Shown here piece by piece: positions 31,501-41,184 of a stretch of DNA of 64,000 nt. The stretch is taken from NCBI GenBank assembly GCA_040437565.1, contig JBDOQK010000018.1, positions 1 through 64,000 on the forward strand, given 5' to 3'. The translations under genes and the position numbers were made by a program. The notes under the pieces were generated by a model. The model was not told the DNA's origin and did not search any database. It saw nothing but the letters and a program-made list of their open reading frames with translations. Within the stretch, counting starts at the first letter, position 1. Every line of letters starts with the position of its first letter. Source of the DNA: Albugo candida (taxonomy: Eukaryota; Oomycota; Peronosporomycetes; Albuginales).

Positions 31501-32014
31501 NNNNNNNNNNNNNNNNNNNNAGAAATCGACATTCGACGTTTTCTTCTGAGCTCATTTCAAATGGACTCGTCAGCCCGTCCTCGAGAAAAGCTGCCTCGTT
31601 CATACCCCAACGTCCACTCCAAACGGCTTTTTCGTCTCTGAGGTAGTACTTTCCAACCAAAAGAGGCGCAACTTGAGCCACTTCTGTAGAAAGCGTATCT
31701 TTCAAATCCGTTTGAAGTTTATCCATCATTTCACGACTGATAGTAACATCCTCTATAGACTCTTTTGTCGCTACGCTTTCGTCGCTAACTGATATCTCGA
31801 CCTCATTTCCATTTTGGTCGTTAATGTCGGACGGTACCTGCTCCTCACAAACATTCTTTGGTCCATTTGATGTACCGGGAGGATCCGACTCATTACTTTC
31901 AGAGTCGGGATGTTCTTCATTTGAGGACTCTTTGGTGATTTTTGCGTTAGTTTTATCCGTGTTAGTAAACTTTTGAGTCTCGTTCGAATTGTTGTCGACT
32001 TGCTCAACCATCAT
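28599..32014 (-). CDS. BET-type bromodomain + NET (ET) domain protein
   Basis: Chromatin reader that binds acetylated histones. Exons 29261-32014, 29145-29187 and 28599-29083 splice in frame; after collapsing 306 bp (gap plus 206-bp copy at 31215-31726) the protein is about 991 aa. ATG 32014 is the first ATG in a frame open from GTG 32167. Order: acidic Ser/Glu-rich N terminus; a region with WSGRWGMNEAAFLEDGLTSP and SGENRFGSFTLHG, an unnamed domain that I have no family name for; one bromodomain (MLKKCHSIIKRLMANSKAGP, VALGIPDYFKVIKEPMDLGT, with NAMLYNAAHSQVH holding the acetyl-lysine Asn); NET domain (MSKWEISKLSADIKLLPQNK, ELDFESFDTRCLRMLEGYV); Ser/Asp-rich tract; then GAWSMLAKKE and a long charged coiled coil. 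A single bromodomain plus NET is the layout of plant GTE proteins. Confidence 0.92.
31215..31726. repeat. Direct copies of 206 bp flanking a 100-N gap
   Basis: 31215-31420 is repeated at 31521-31726 around N at 31421-31520 inside the BET gene. The 306-bp excess is a multiple of three, so the frame stays open through it and a gene finder would accept a false internal duplication of about 69 residues. Confidence 0.92.
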
Positions 32015-33437
32015 TACACAGACGCGTAAATGCTCTCGCGTCTGTGGTTGACGCTCGGACTCGCGACCGGCCTCGACGTTTTCGAGTGCAGTGATCTGCC
32101 ACAAATTAGACGATACTTGATCTGATTTGCAAAAATTTTCAGAAGTGTCGGAGTTGAAATAGTCCACAGCACAATTGGAAGTAGGTGAGAGAAGAGGAGT
32201 GATGTACTTGTTGATAATTGATCCCCCAATGATTGCTTACTCGGTTGCGCTTCCTCGTGTATGTGGAAGTGATAGCGCACAGAAGTTTGAGTACCAGAGT
32301 GAATGCAGCGACTTTGAATTGCGCAGTGATACTGATCTGATAATGTGATCTGAATTGATTTGTATTGGAACGAAACTTGTACTGCGATCAGTTGATATGA
32401 AAGTTTTAAATGAATTGGATCGGTATTGTGTAAACAATTGATCAGATTTGCAAAACCGATCGAATGAGTCGATCTAACGTGAGATTGGAGTAAATTGGCT
32501 GTTTTATTCAGTACGCTTTGCGCGAAAATGATGAAATTGGGAAATGATAAAAACAAAAAACCTGCTTTGGAAAAAGAATGTTGGTCGAAGGGAGAGATAT
32601 TCGCCTCTCGGGACGTTTTAGGGTAAAGTATACGTATTAGTATACTAGTGTTGCTTTGTCGGTAAATTGATATTTTCCTCTCCAAGATAGGAGGGTCACC
32701 GAGCTGTTTTAAAACTGGCCTGGTTTGGTTGGTGGGTAGTGGGTGCGATACTGAAAAATTGATTTTGGGAAAAGAGAAAGATTTTGGCTTTCTGGGAAGC
32801 GCTTAGGGTAAAACGTTTTGGAGTGATTACACTTGCTCAAGTGTCGGTGCACTGTCATACTGTATAGCTTGATATCTGCAATAACTTATTTCAAAGCCCT
32901 AACCGTCCCATTGTCCGAAAAACCTAATGTGGAGTAATGCATGTGTGTATACTTACAAGTTACTTCTTTCATGTGTGCGGTCTGAGGTTTTATCTGTAAG
33001 GGGTCCTTATAATATCCCGCAGGCTATGAATTGCCACAGCTAGACTCGATCCGTCATAACAGCAAAAGTGAAGTTGCATTCCAAGCTGTCCGATCGCATT
33101 ATTCAATTAAATTTTGTGCAGTCGACTGGTTGTGATTACGGAGCATAGAGCGAGATATCTGACATAAAAGATGTGTGTCGACTAAAATTCTTTTCTACAA
33201 TGCAAAAGGAAGAATAGTTAACGAATACTTTCTTACCATCAAACATGCGTCGAGTAGCCAAACTCAAATTCTACGATACGCCTTTAAGTTTGGACCTCTG
33301 GAGTAATTTGCGTTAGAAGCATCTCAAAAGAAGATATTTTTGAAGCTCGGCCGTTACACAAAACGGTTTGCCGAGTTCAAGATGAGAGCATACGACACAC
33401 CGCACACTTTACACATAAAAGTGAGATTAAAAACGAG
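32015..33437. promoter_or_regulatory. Long divergent intergenic region between BET and CEP131 genes
   Basis: No convincing gene. A 223-codon minus frame (32014-32685) opens with TTG, has no motif and overlaps the expected BET leader. The region should hold both promoters. I note a palindromic GTATAC-GTATTA-GTATAC element near 32625-32642 and two copies of TTAGGGTAAA (32618-32627 and 32803-32812), of unknown meaning. Confidence 0.45.
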
Positions 33438-36400
33438 ATGGATAAGAAAAAAAAACGAAATTTCCAGCTTTCCACCAAATGTGATAAATCATTATCCACA
33501 CCTCCATTCTACAGTGGCAATAACGAAAGTCAGCACATTAGTAATGAGGTACAAGAAGTAACCAACATGTTCCTTTGCGCTCGCTAACAACATATTTTAT
33601 AGAGCCTTCCTCCATTAAATTACACACAGCAATTAAATGAGGAGCACGAACCCGAGTCGCAAAGTCTTGAGAGATTGGAGACATTTAGGTATGCTAAGTA
33701 TCATGTGACCTAATCTCTCGAATTGAGGAAATTAGTGCATCGCATTTTTATTGTAGATCAACAAGATCAGACTCACAGTCAACACATTCAAAGAATGGAA
33801 GCATTTATGAGTACCTGGACGCTCTGGAGCAAGAATCAGAATCAGGAACTCATTTTTGCTCGCCCACATCAACAGCTTCTTTCGGTTCAAAGAAGTCTTA
33901 TCGACCCAGTAGCTACGCTTGGGGCGATAAAAGATTTAGCTGGAAAGAAGGCTTCAATCATGCGTCTTCAGCTGCCACTCGCAATGAAGATAATCAAGAA
34001 TACACTCCGAATGAAAATCGTGGCCTAAAAGAGAAACTAATTGCACTCACAGTTGAGCTCCAGGTGAGTGGCAGATTGAATCAATTCATGTTGCTTGAGG
34101 AAGTAAAATTGCTGCGTTGCTCAGGATAAAGCAAAAACCGTCGATCTTTTGAAGGCTAAACGCAAAAAAGACGATGCGAGGTGGAAACAAAATGCACAAC
34201 TCGTTGAAGCAGAGGCAAAGAAGCAGATTCAGTTGCAAAAACAGCATTTTGAGAAAGAGATTGAAAAGCATTTGGATTTCACCCAGCAAGTAGTGCAAGA
34301 CAAGGCAAAGCGTGCATCTGTACAATATGTCAGTCTTTTTCCTTATGTCCCTGCTACAGGCAAACCTTATGAGGCGATGCGATGATCTTCTTGCTGAGTT
34401 GCAAAAGCAAAGAGCGCATAACGCACGAGAAACCGAACGCTACAAGCTGCAATTCAAAAGCGCTAAACAGCAATGGTCAGCTCAGGAGAAAGTGAAAAGA
34501 GAAGAGTGGGTGAGTAATATACCAAATGTAAGCTTACAGGATGTAAACCGTCATTTTGTCACATAGCTTCGGAAAAAAACAGAGGAAATTAAAAAAACAA
34601 CCGTGAAGGCACTGGAGCCTGACATTCAAGCGATTTTGGCTAAAAACAAAGATGAAATCGATAAAATTCGTGAAATGGCAGCGGTATACCAACTCCCTAC
34701 CCAAGAGTATAGTTTTCATGCTGATTGGGTATTTAACATGTATAGGAGGATCGCCGAAAATTTCAAGTGCAACTCAATAGGGAACACGCAATGACTTTGG
34801 AACGAGTCAACGAGGACTTTGAACGTCGTCTCNNNNNNNNNNNNNNNNNNNNNNNNNNNNNNNNNNNNNNNNNNNNNNNNNNNNNNNNNNNNNNNNNNNN
34901 NNNNNNNNNNNNNNNNNNNNNNNNNNNNNNNNGCGTTGCTCAGGATAAAGCAAAAACCGTCGATCTTTTGAAGGCTAAACGCAAAAAAGACGATGCGAGG
35001 TGGAAACAAAATGCACAACTCGTTGAAGCAGAGGCAAAGAAGCAGATTCAGTTGCAAAAACAGCATTTTGAGAAAGAGATTGAAAAGCATTTGGATTTCA
35101 CCCAGCAAGTAGTGCAAGACAAGGCAAAGCGTGCATCTGTACAATATGTCAGTCTTTTTCCTTATGTCCCTGCTACAGGCAAACCTTATGAGGCGATGCG
35201 ATGATCTTCTTGCTGAGTTGCAAAAGCAAAGAGCGCATAACGCACGAGAAACCGAACGCTACAAGCTGCAATTCAAAAGCGCTAAACAGCAATGGTCAGC
35301 TCAGGAGAAAGTGAAAAGAGAAGAGTGGGTGAGTAATATACCAAATGTAAGCTTACAGGATGTAAACCGTCATTTTGTCACATAGCTTCGGAAAAAAACA
35401 GAGGAAATTAAAAAAACAACCGTGAAGGCACTGGAGCCTGACATTCAAGCGATTTTGGCTAAAAACAAAGATGAAATCGATAAAATTCGTGAAATGGCAG
35501 CGGTATACCAACTCCCTACCCAAGAGTATAGTTTTCATGCTGATTGGGTATTTAACATGTATAGGAGGATCGCCGAAAATTTCAAGTGCAACTCAATAGG
35601 GAACACGCAATGACTTTGGAACGAGTCAACGAGGACTTTGAACGTCGTCTCACAGAATGTCGAGACAAAGAGCACGCAAAGCTGGTTTCTAGACTCGATA
35701 GCGCAGAGGTCGAGTTACAACAGCAATTGAGTAAACAACGTCGTCGAATACAAGAGGAAGCGGAAGCTGCAAGAAACGTGCTCCACGCGGAATTGCAAGC
35801 AACGAATTCGCGTCATGCCCAGGAAATACAATCACTCAAAACCCAATACGCGATGAAGATTGACCAATTGATTGAAAAACACCAATCGGAAAAGAAAGAT
35901 TGGTATCGTAAACACGACGTTAATGTTACAATGTATCAAGAACAGAATCAGAAAGAATTGGACGATTGTAAGGAAGCGCTTCGTCGCAAAGTTGAACTTC
36001 AATTCGAAATTGAAAAACGCAAACTGGACCAACAGATGAAAGAATCGCGCGATGCCAAAATTCAAGTCGTCATCGACAAACTTCAGCAGGAATGTCGTGG
36101 GATGGTACATGTGGCAGAGGAGAAGGCTCATGAAAAATGGGAAAGTGAACGGAAAGAATACGAACAACGATTACGTCATACGGCTGAAATTGAAAATGTG
36201 TGGATGGAGAAAACCCGGTCACTGCAAGAAAAGTGCTCGTCATTACAACTCGAGAGGGAGCAATTTATCTTACAGAATTCCTCGTTGGCTCAGGAGGTTG
36301 ATAAAGGAAGGGAAAAAACGGCAGAGTTGGCACGATTCTTGCAGGAAGAAAAGGAAACGCATAAGCGAGAGGTAGAGGAATTGAAAGGTAAATTGAATGA

Positions 36401-36686
36401 GACAATTCAAACACAGCAGGAAATGGAAAGGAAATACCAACAAGGAGCTGAATTGAGGCAGCAGCAAATTACCAATTTGACCGAATCACAGACGAAGCAA
36501 CTGCAAGTAATAGAGAGAAAACACCAAGAGGAAATGGACAGTCTTCACTCACGAGTGCGAACGACTATGAGTCGTAAAGACCAGATTATTAGTGAGTTGC
36601 AAGAGCAACTGCATTTAAGTGACGTGAAGTTGGATAAGAGCCAGGCGTTGATCGAGGAGCAACGTGCGCAAATTTTTGAAGATTAG
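33438..36686 (+). CDS. CEP131: CEP131/AZI1-like centriolar satellite and ciliary coiled-coil protein
   Basis: CEP131 acts at centriolar satellites and the ciliary transition zone. Seven exons: 33438-33548, 33603-33688, 33757-34063, 34125-34319, 34360-34509, 34567-34683, then the last, which begins at 34746 and after collapse of the gap copy is 35565-36686. The frame is kept throughout, giving about 695 aa. The first 165 residues are Ser-rich and unstructured; the rest is coiled coil. Family signatures: TVKALEPDIQAILAKNKDEI in exon 6, RDAKIQVVIDKLQQECRGMV, and the C-terminal EMDSLHSRVRTTMSRKDQII. ATG 33438 (MDKKKKRNFQLS) is the first in the open frame, which extends upstream without ATG. A gap (34833-34932) with a 719-bp copied flank repeats exons 4-7. 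Confidence 0.82.
34114..35651. repeat. Direct copies of 719 bp flanking a 100-N gap
   Basis: 34114-34832 is repeated at 34933-35651 around N at 34833-34932. The copied part contains three whole introns of CEP131. The copies look identical, introns included, which argues for an assembly overlap and against an exon duplication. Confidence 0.92.
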
Positions 36687-36868
36687 CGTTCGAGTGTATG
36701 AATGTAAAAATGTATGTGATATTGACTATTTTTGAATAGTTTGTAGCACGGTGTACAGTGAAAGACGGTATTACAGCAACCCACTAGGAAGGAAAGACAA
36801 TTTGGCATTCTTGACGAACTTCTCTGATGCGGACTTGACATTCTTGACACTGTTTCGTTCGGGGACGG

Positions 36869-37267
36869 CTACTTTTTTGAAGCCTTGGTCGTTTTTCTTT
36901 TCTTGGCGACTGATTTGACTTTTTTAATCTTAAGCAAACTCGGTTTCTTCGCTAGGGGTTTTTTCTTTTTTGACGGTTTGGTCACTTCCGCGGATTTCAC
37001 TTTAACTTTGACTGTTTTAATACGATCCTTGTTTTCCGCAGTGGCTAGTTTGAAAGATCCCTTGACAGGAACCAATTTTCCATTTTCGACTCCCTTTTTT
37101 AGCGCGAGATTCAGTCGAGAACGCGAGTAGTTGTCGCCTTTCTTTGTAGAAACATACTTATCGATAGCTTGTCTGGACAAGCCCGATTTATCATTGATCA
37201 TCAGTACCGCTTCCTTGATCAGATCATAGTATCCTGGGCCGGAGATTCCTTTTTTAGCGCTCGTCAT
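36869..37267 (-). CDS. Linker histone H1
   Basis: Binds linker DNA and compacts chromatin. 132 aa from ATG 37267 (the frame is open further upstream without support). The winged-helix H15 domain spans about residues 8-75: GPGYYDLIKEAVLMINDKSG, LSRQAIDKYVSTKK, YSRSRLNLALKKGVENGKLV, PVKGSFKLA. The C-terminal 50 residues are almost wholly Lys, Ala, Pro, Ser and Val (KPSKKKKPLAKKPS), as expected for the DNA-neutralising tail. Intronless. It is convergent with CEP131 and divergent from the aspartate aminotransferase gene. Confidence 0.95.
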   Translation of the reverse strand: MTSAKKGISGPGYYDLIKEAVLMINDKSGLSRQAIDKYVSTKKGDNYSRSRLNLALKKGVENGKLVPVKGSFKLATAENKDRIKTVKVKVKSAEVTKPSKKKKPLAKKPSLLKIKKVKSVAKKRKTTKASKK

Positions 37268-37499
37268 GACTCTTGTGTAGGGTGCAAGAGTATAAATGGA
37301 AAGAACTCTCCTCCGGGGAGTATTACACGATAACGTCGGTGATTGGTGCAAAATATGAAAGAGAAGAAGGAAACATAAATGGCCAATGCTATTGTACAAA
37401 ATAACAAAGAGCGGTGCTGATTGGCGGAAACGACCTCACAATTGTGTTGGTGATCGAAACTGCGCCATTTCACTAGGTTCGGATAGTCAGTGGAGCAGT
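37268..37499. promoter_or_regulatory. Divergent H1 / aspartate aminotransferase promoter with CCAAT boxes
   Basis: 232 bp between head-to-head starts. Three CCAAT-type pentamers are visible: ATTGG at 37342-37346, CCAAT at 37383-37387 and ATTGG at 37420-37424. CCAAT boxes, bound by NF-Y, are common in histone promoters; the use here is inferred. Confidence 0.5.
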
Positions 37500-39217
37500 A
37501 TGAACGCAGCACACTTCAAGTCGTTACGCACAACAACACATCAAATCAGTCGATGTGTGCAATCAAGTGCAAGTAGCAAATGGCTGGAGAACATACCCAT
37601 GGGCCCGCCCGATGCAATCTTGGGCTTGACGGAGCGATTCAATCAGGTTACTGCGAGCTTTAGTTCATATTTTCGACATATTTTACAAAACTTATGTTTA
37701 GGATACATTTCCACAAAAAGCATCACTCGGTGTTGGCGCTTATCGTGACGATAATGGAAAGGTACTTGCGCTTCCCTTACTCACAGAAGCAAACCTAAAC
37801 TGCAGAAATACAGCCTTATGTGCTTCCATCCGTCTTGGAAGCGGAAAAGAGATTGATGCAAGCAAAAACGAACAAGGAGTATGCGGGAATTGCAGGAATC
37901 AAAGAATTTGTTCAATTGTCTCTCCAATTTGCTTATGGGAAAGAATCTGTACCGCTTGCTGAAAAACGGGTGGCAGGTGTTCAGGTATATCCTATCATAT
38001 ACGTACTGTGTCCTGTAAAAGTGTAACATTGCGTGGTAGACTATATCCGGGACCGGTGGGTGCCGTCTTGCAGGTGACTTTTTTGTCCGATTTCTTGGAC
38101 GTGACACACCAATTTACCTACCGAACCCGACTTGGGTGAATCATCACGCTATCATGAAAGNNNNNNNNNNNNNNNNNNNNNNNNNNNNNNNNNNNNNNNN
38201 NNNNNNNNNNNNNNNNNNNNNNNNNNNNNNNNNNNNNNNNNNNNNNNNNNNNNNNNNNNNCGTTTATTAAGTTCGCTCTCTCGCCTGTACAAATTTATCG
38301 TTGTATTACCGTAGGACGCCGGCCTTCGAGTCTTGAATTACGCGTATTATGAACCTGCCTCACGAGGACTTGCATATGACGCGCTTCTGAGCGACTTACA
38401 AGGCGCACCTGATGGCTCCATCTTTCTTCTGCACGCGTGTGCTCATAACCCGACGGGCGTGGATCCGAACATGGATCAATGGAAAGAAATCTCTCGTGTC
38501 ATGAAGGCCAAGCAACACATCCCCTTTTTTGACTGCGCCTATCAAGTAAGCAGAATTGGAAATAGTTTATGGAACTCATATAATGCATTTATTCCAGGGA
38601 TTTGCTTCCGGAGACGCAGACAGAGATGCAGCAGCTTTCCGTCATGTATGCAGACTTCATTTCTTATCACCTGCAACAACTAATATATATGCTAGTTCGT
38701 GGATGAAGGACACAATGTCGTACTTAGTCAATCGTACGCAAAAAACTTTGGACTTTATGGAGAGCGTGTCGGCGCGTTAAGTTTCGTGACCAAAGATGAA
38801 GAAGAGAAACAACGCGTGGAATCTCAGCTCAAAATTCTCATTCGTCCATTGTATTCAAACCCACCGATTCACGGCGCTCTGATTGTCTCTACCATCTTAT
38901 CGGATGCAGACCTTCGAAAGCAGTGGTATGAAGAATGCAGAGGCATGGCGGACCGAATTATCTCTATGCGTAAAATCCTTCGGTCTGAGCTTGAATGTAT
39001 CGATAAGCAACATGGACTCGTTTCGGACTGGCATCATATCACGGATCAGATCGGAATGTTTTGCTACACTGGATTGACGCAAACGCAAGTCGAACGCATG
39101 ATCGAGAAGCATCACATCTATCTCGCTAAAGATGGACGCATCAGTATGGCTGGAGTCACCACCAAAAACGTGCGATATCTAGCTGAAAGTATGGCTGAAT
39201 CTGCTCAAAACGCATGA
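37500..39217 (+). CDS. Aspartate aminotransferase, probably mitochondrial
   Basis: PLP enzyme interconverting aspartate + 2-oxoglutarate and oxaloacetate + glutamate. Exons 37500-37646, 37702-37761, 37814-37984, 38040-38160 (into gap), 38315-38545, 38598-38645 and 38696-39217, with introns of 50-55 nt. Seen: [37 protein letters not shown] across two introns, [47 protein letters not shown] across an intron, and the PLP-lysine motif [16 protein letters not shown]. The N-terminal 25 residues (Arg, Ser, Thr-rich, no acids) suggest a mitochondrial presequence. A 100-N gap at 38161-38260 removes a short piece after NHHAIMK. Most of the coding sequence is otherwise complete. Confidence 0.94.
38161..38260. 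other. Assembly gap (100 N), no flanking duplication
   Basis: Placeholder of unknown true length inside the aminotransferase gene. No copied flank is visible. The sequence after it up to 38314 reads as the end of an intron. Confidence 0.95.
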
Positions 39218-39286
39218 TCACGACTCGATTCGAAACTTAACTAGCGTCAATACAAGTCTATTCTATACAACCGACGATGTCTCTTA

Positions 39287-40114
39287 TCACGCGTTTGGAC
39301 AATCGCTCGCCGTAACACACTTTTCGCGTTTGACGAATCGACCTCGGATGCGAGGACATGCATTTGCCAATCTTTTTCGACAATCGTACTTGACTGTCTT
39401 ATGGTATACTCGATGCTTACGCTTTTCACGAAAGCGCTGAATCCTCTTAATGCGAGCTTCTGGTGAGTATGCGCCAATCTGTCGATCCGTTCGGACCCAT
39501 TTTTCCAACAGTACGAAAGGTTTGGTTGATTGCTGCACAAGTTCTGAGGCAATAGAAGCCTCCAATCTCTCGCTCGCTTCGATTTTATCAGTGGAAAGCA
39601 TAGAAGCGTTAGACTCCACGCTTTCATCCAAGCATAAACTTGACTCGGAATTGCACTGAGGCTGTCCCAAAATGGAATCGAGCTCGAAAATATCGTCAAA
39701 GAATGCCAGATCGGCTTGATCGAGCTGCAGATCTCCATGAATCGAGTCTGTGGATCCTTGCTGCTCTATTGTATCGCCATTCGAATGCGAAGTCAAAGAA
39801 ATGTCAACTTTACTGCTTCCGAGTACTTTATCCTCAACATTCCTGCTTTCGTGAGTATGAGGTACTTTGGTCTTTCGGAGCTTGAGGTCTTCTGAAGAAA
39901 TTATTCGTTTTGGAGTAAATGTATGCGATCGAAATGCAAAAGCGTTGTGAAAATATGGATGCAATTCATTCATTTGTCGTCTCATGTCAACAATGCTCAA
40001 TGGATGACAAGATAGCGCGACTACTGGAAGCGATTCCAAAGCCATTTGACTCGGAATCGCGCGATTATACAATGACGCAGAAGACAAACCAACTTTTCCA
40101 TCGCGTTTAGACAT
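39287..40114 (-). CDS. CCT-motif (CONSTANS/CO-like/TOC1 type) protein
   Basis: 275 aa, ATG 40114, intronless. The C terminus carries a CCT motif at about residues 222-262: EARIKRIQRFREKRKHRVYH, KTVKYDCRKRLANACPRIRG, RFVKR. The spacing and invariant R..Y..RK..A..RPR/RG.F pattern match plant and stramenopile CCT proteins, which are usually nuclear regulators binding DNA with NF-Y-like partners. The N-terminal part is Ser- and Asp-rich with an acidic patch (FFDDIFELDSILG) that may be an activation region. There is no B-box or receiver domain. I infer a transcriptional regulator; its targets are unknown. Confidence 0.82.
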   Translation of the reverse strand: MSKRDGKVGLSSASLYNRAIPSQMALESLPVVALSCHPLSIVDMRRQMNELHPYFHNAFAFRSHTFTPKRIISSEDLKLRKTKVPHTHESRNVEDKVLGSSKVDISLTSHSNGDTIEQQGSTDSIHGDLQLDQADLAFFDDIFELDSILGQPQCNSESSLCLDESVESNASMLSTDKIEASERLEASIASELVQQSTKPFVLLEKWVRTDRQIGAYSPEARIKRIQRFREKRKHRVYHKTVKYDCRKRLANACPRIRGRFVKREKCVTASDCPNA

Positions 40115-40266
40115 ACTTCCAAAAGCAAGCGTCGCGTTCGATAGATCAGAAGCGACTGGTTATGAACGCAATAGATATTGGCCAGCGGTTGAAGCGATGC
40201 AAATACATTCGATTTGCATTATGTTTTCAAAGTGACCTTTTAAGATCGCTTACACTTGCTATTTGG

Positions 40267-41184
40267 ATGATCTATACTGAATTCAAATACTTTATCCTTT
40301 GGATCGCGCGATTACAATTGTGGCACGTGCGCTCACAATGGCGACGACGCTGCTGTGTTCCAACAGAGTCTCTTCCTTTGACGCATACTGAGCGCTCGAT
40401 AAAAGCTCAGAAAGTAGCACTTTTACTTCCTCCTGCTGCTCGATGAGAACCGGTAAAACGCTTGCCAGAAACTCTGCGTCCACTTGAATTTGCTGGAAGC
40501 CGTGCACAGACAGAGTACTCGCTCGTGTCCATTCACTCAGAGCTTTGATCACCATTTTCGATACAAATTGGAGCATCCATTCGGTCGAAATTTGACGTAT
40601 CGAATGCGTCGGATACACTTGAATGCGTTTTTCGAGGATCCGCTTTACATTGTCGTGGATGCTAGTCGAGTCCAANNNNNNNNNNNNNNNNNNNNNNNNN
40701 NNNNNNNNNNNNNNNNNNNNNNNNNNNNNNNNNNNNNNNNNNNNNNNNNNNNNNNNNNNNNNNNNNNNNNNNNNNATGATCTATACTGAATTCAAATACT
40801 TTATCCTTTGGATCGCGCGATTACAATTGTGGCACGTGCGCTCACAATGGCGACGACGCTGCTGTGTTCCAACAGAGTCTCTTCCTTTGACGCATACTGA
40901 GCGCTCGATAAAAGCTCAGAAAGTAGCACTTTTACTTCCTCCTGCTGCTCGATGAGAACCGGTAAAACGCTTGCCAGAAACTCTGCGTCCACTTGAATTT
41001 GCTGGAAGCCGTGCACAGACAGAGTACTCGCTCGTGTCCATTCACTCAGAGCTTTGATCACCATTTTCGATACAAATTGGAGCATCCATTCGGTCGAAAT
41101 TTGACGTATCGAATGCGTCGGATACACTTGAATGCGTTTTTCGAGGATCCGCTTTACATTGTCGTGGATGCTAGTCGAGTCCAA
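40267..41184. repeat. Direct copies of 409 bp flanking a 100-N gap
   Basis: 40267-40675 is repeated at 40776-41184 around N at 40676-40775. The left copy contains a second, isolated C-terminal end of VPS51 (40292-40675, minus strand) that is not a separate gene. Confidence 0.92.

Noticed and set aside
32014-32685. 223-codon minus-strand open frame upstream of the BET gene
   Set aside because: Starts with TTG, has no motif and a His/Ser/Ile composition like translated non-coding DNA; it overlaps the expected leader of the BET gene.
39247-39738. 163-codon minus frame overlapping the CCT-motif gene
   Set aside because: Out-of-frame shadow; the other minus frame holds the conserved CCT motif.
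40292-40675. Separate small minus-strand gene
   Set aside because: It is the copied C-terminal end of VPS51 on the left of a gap.
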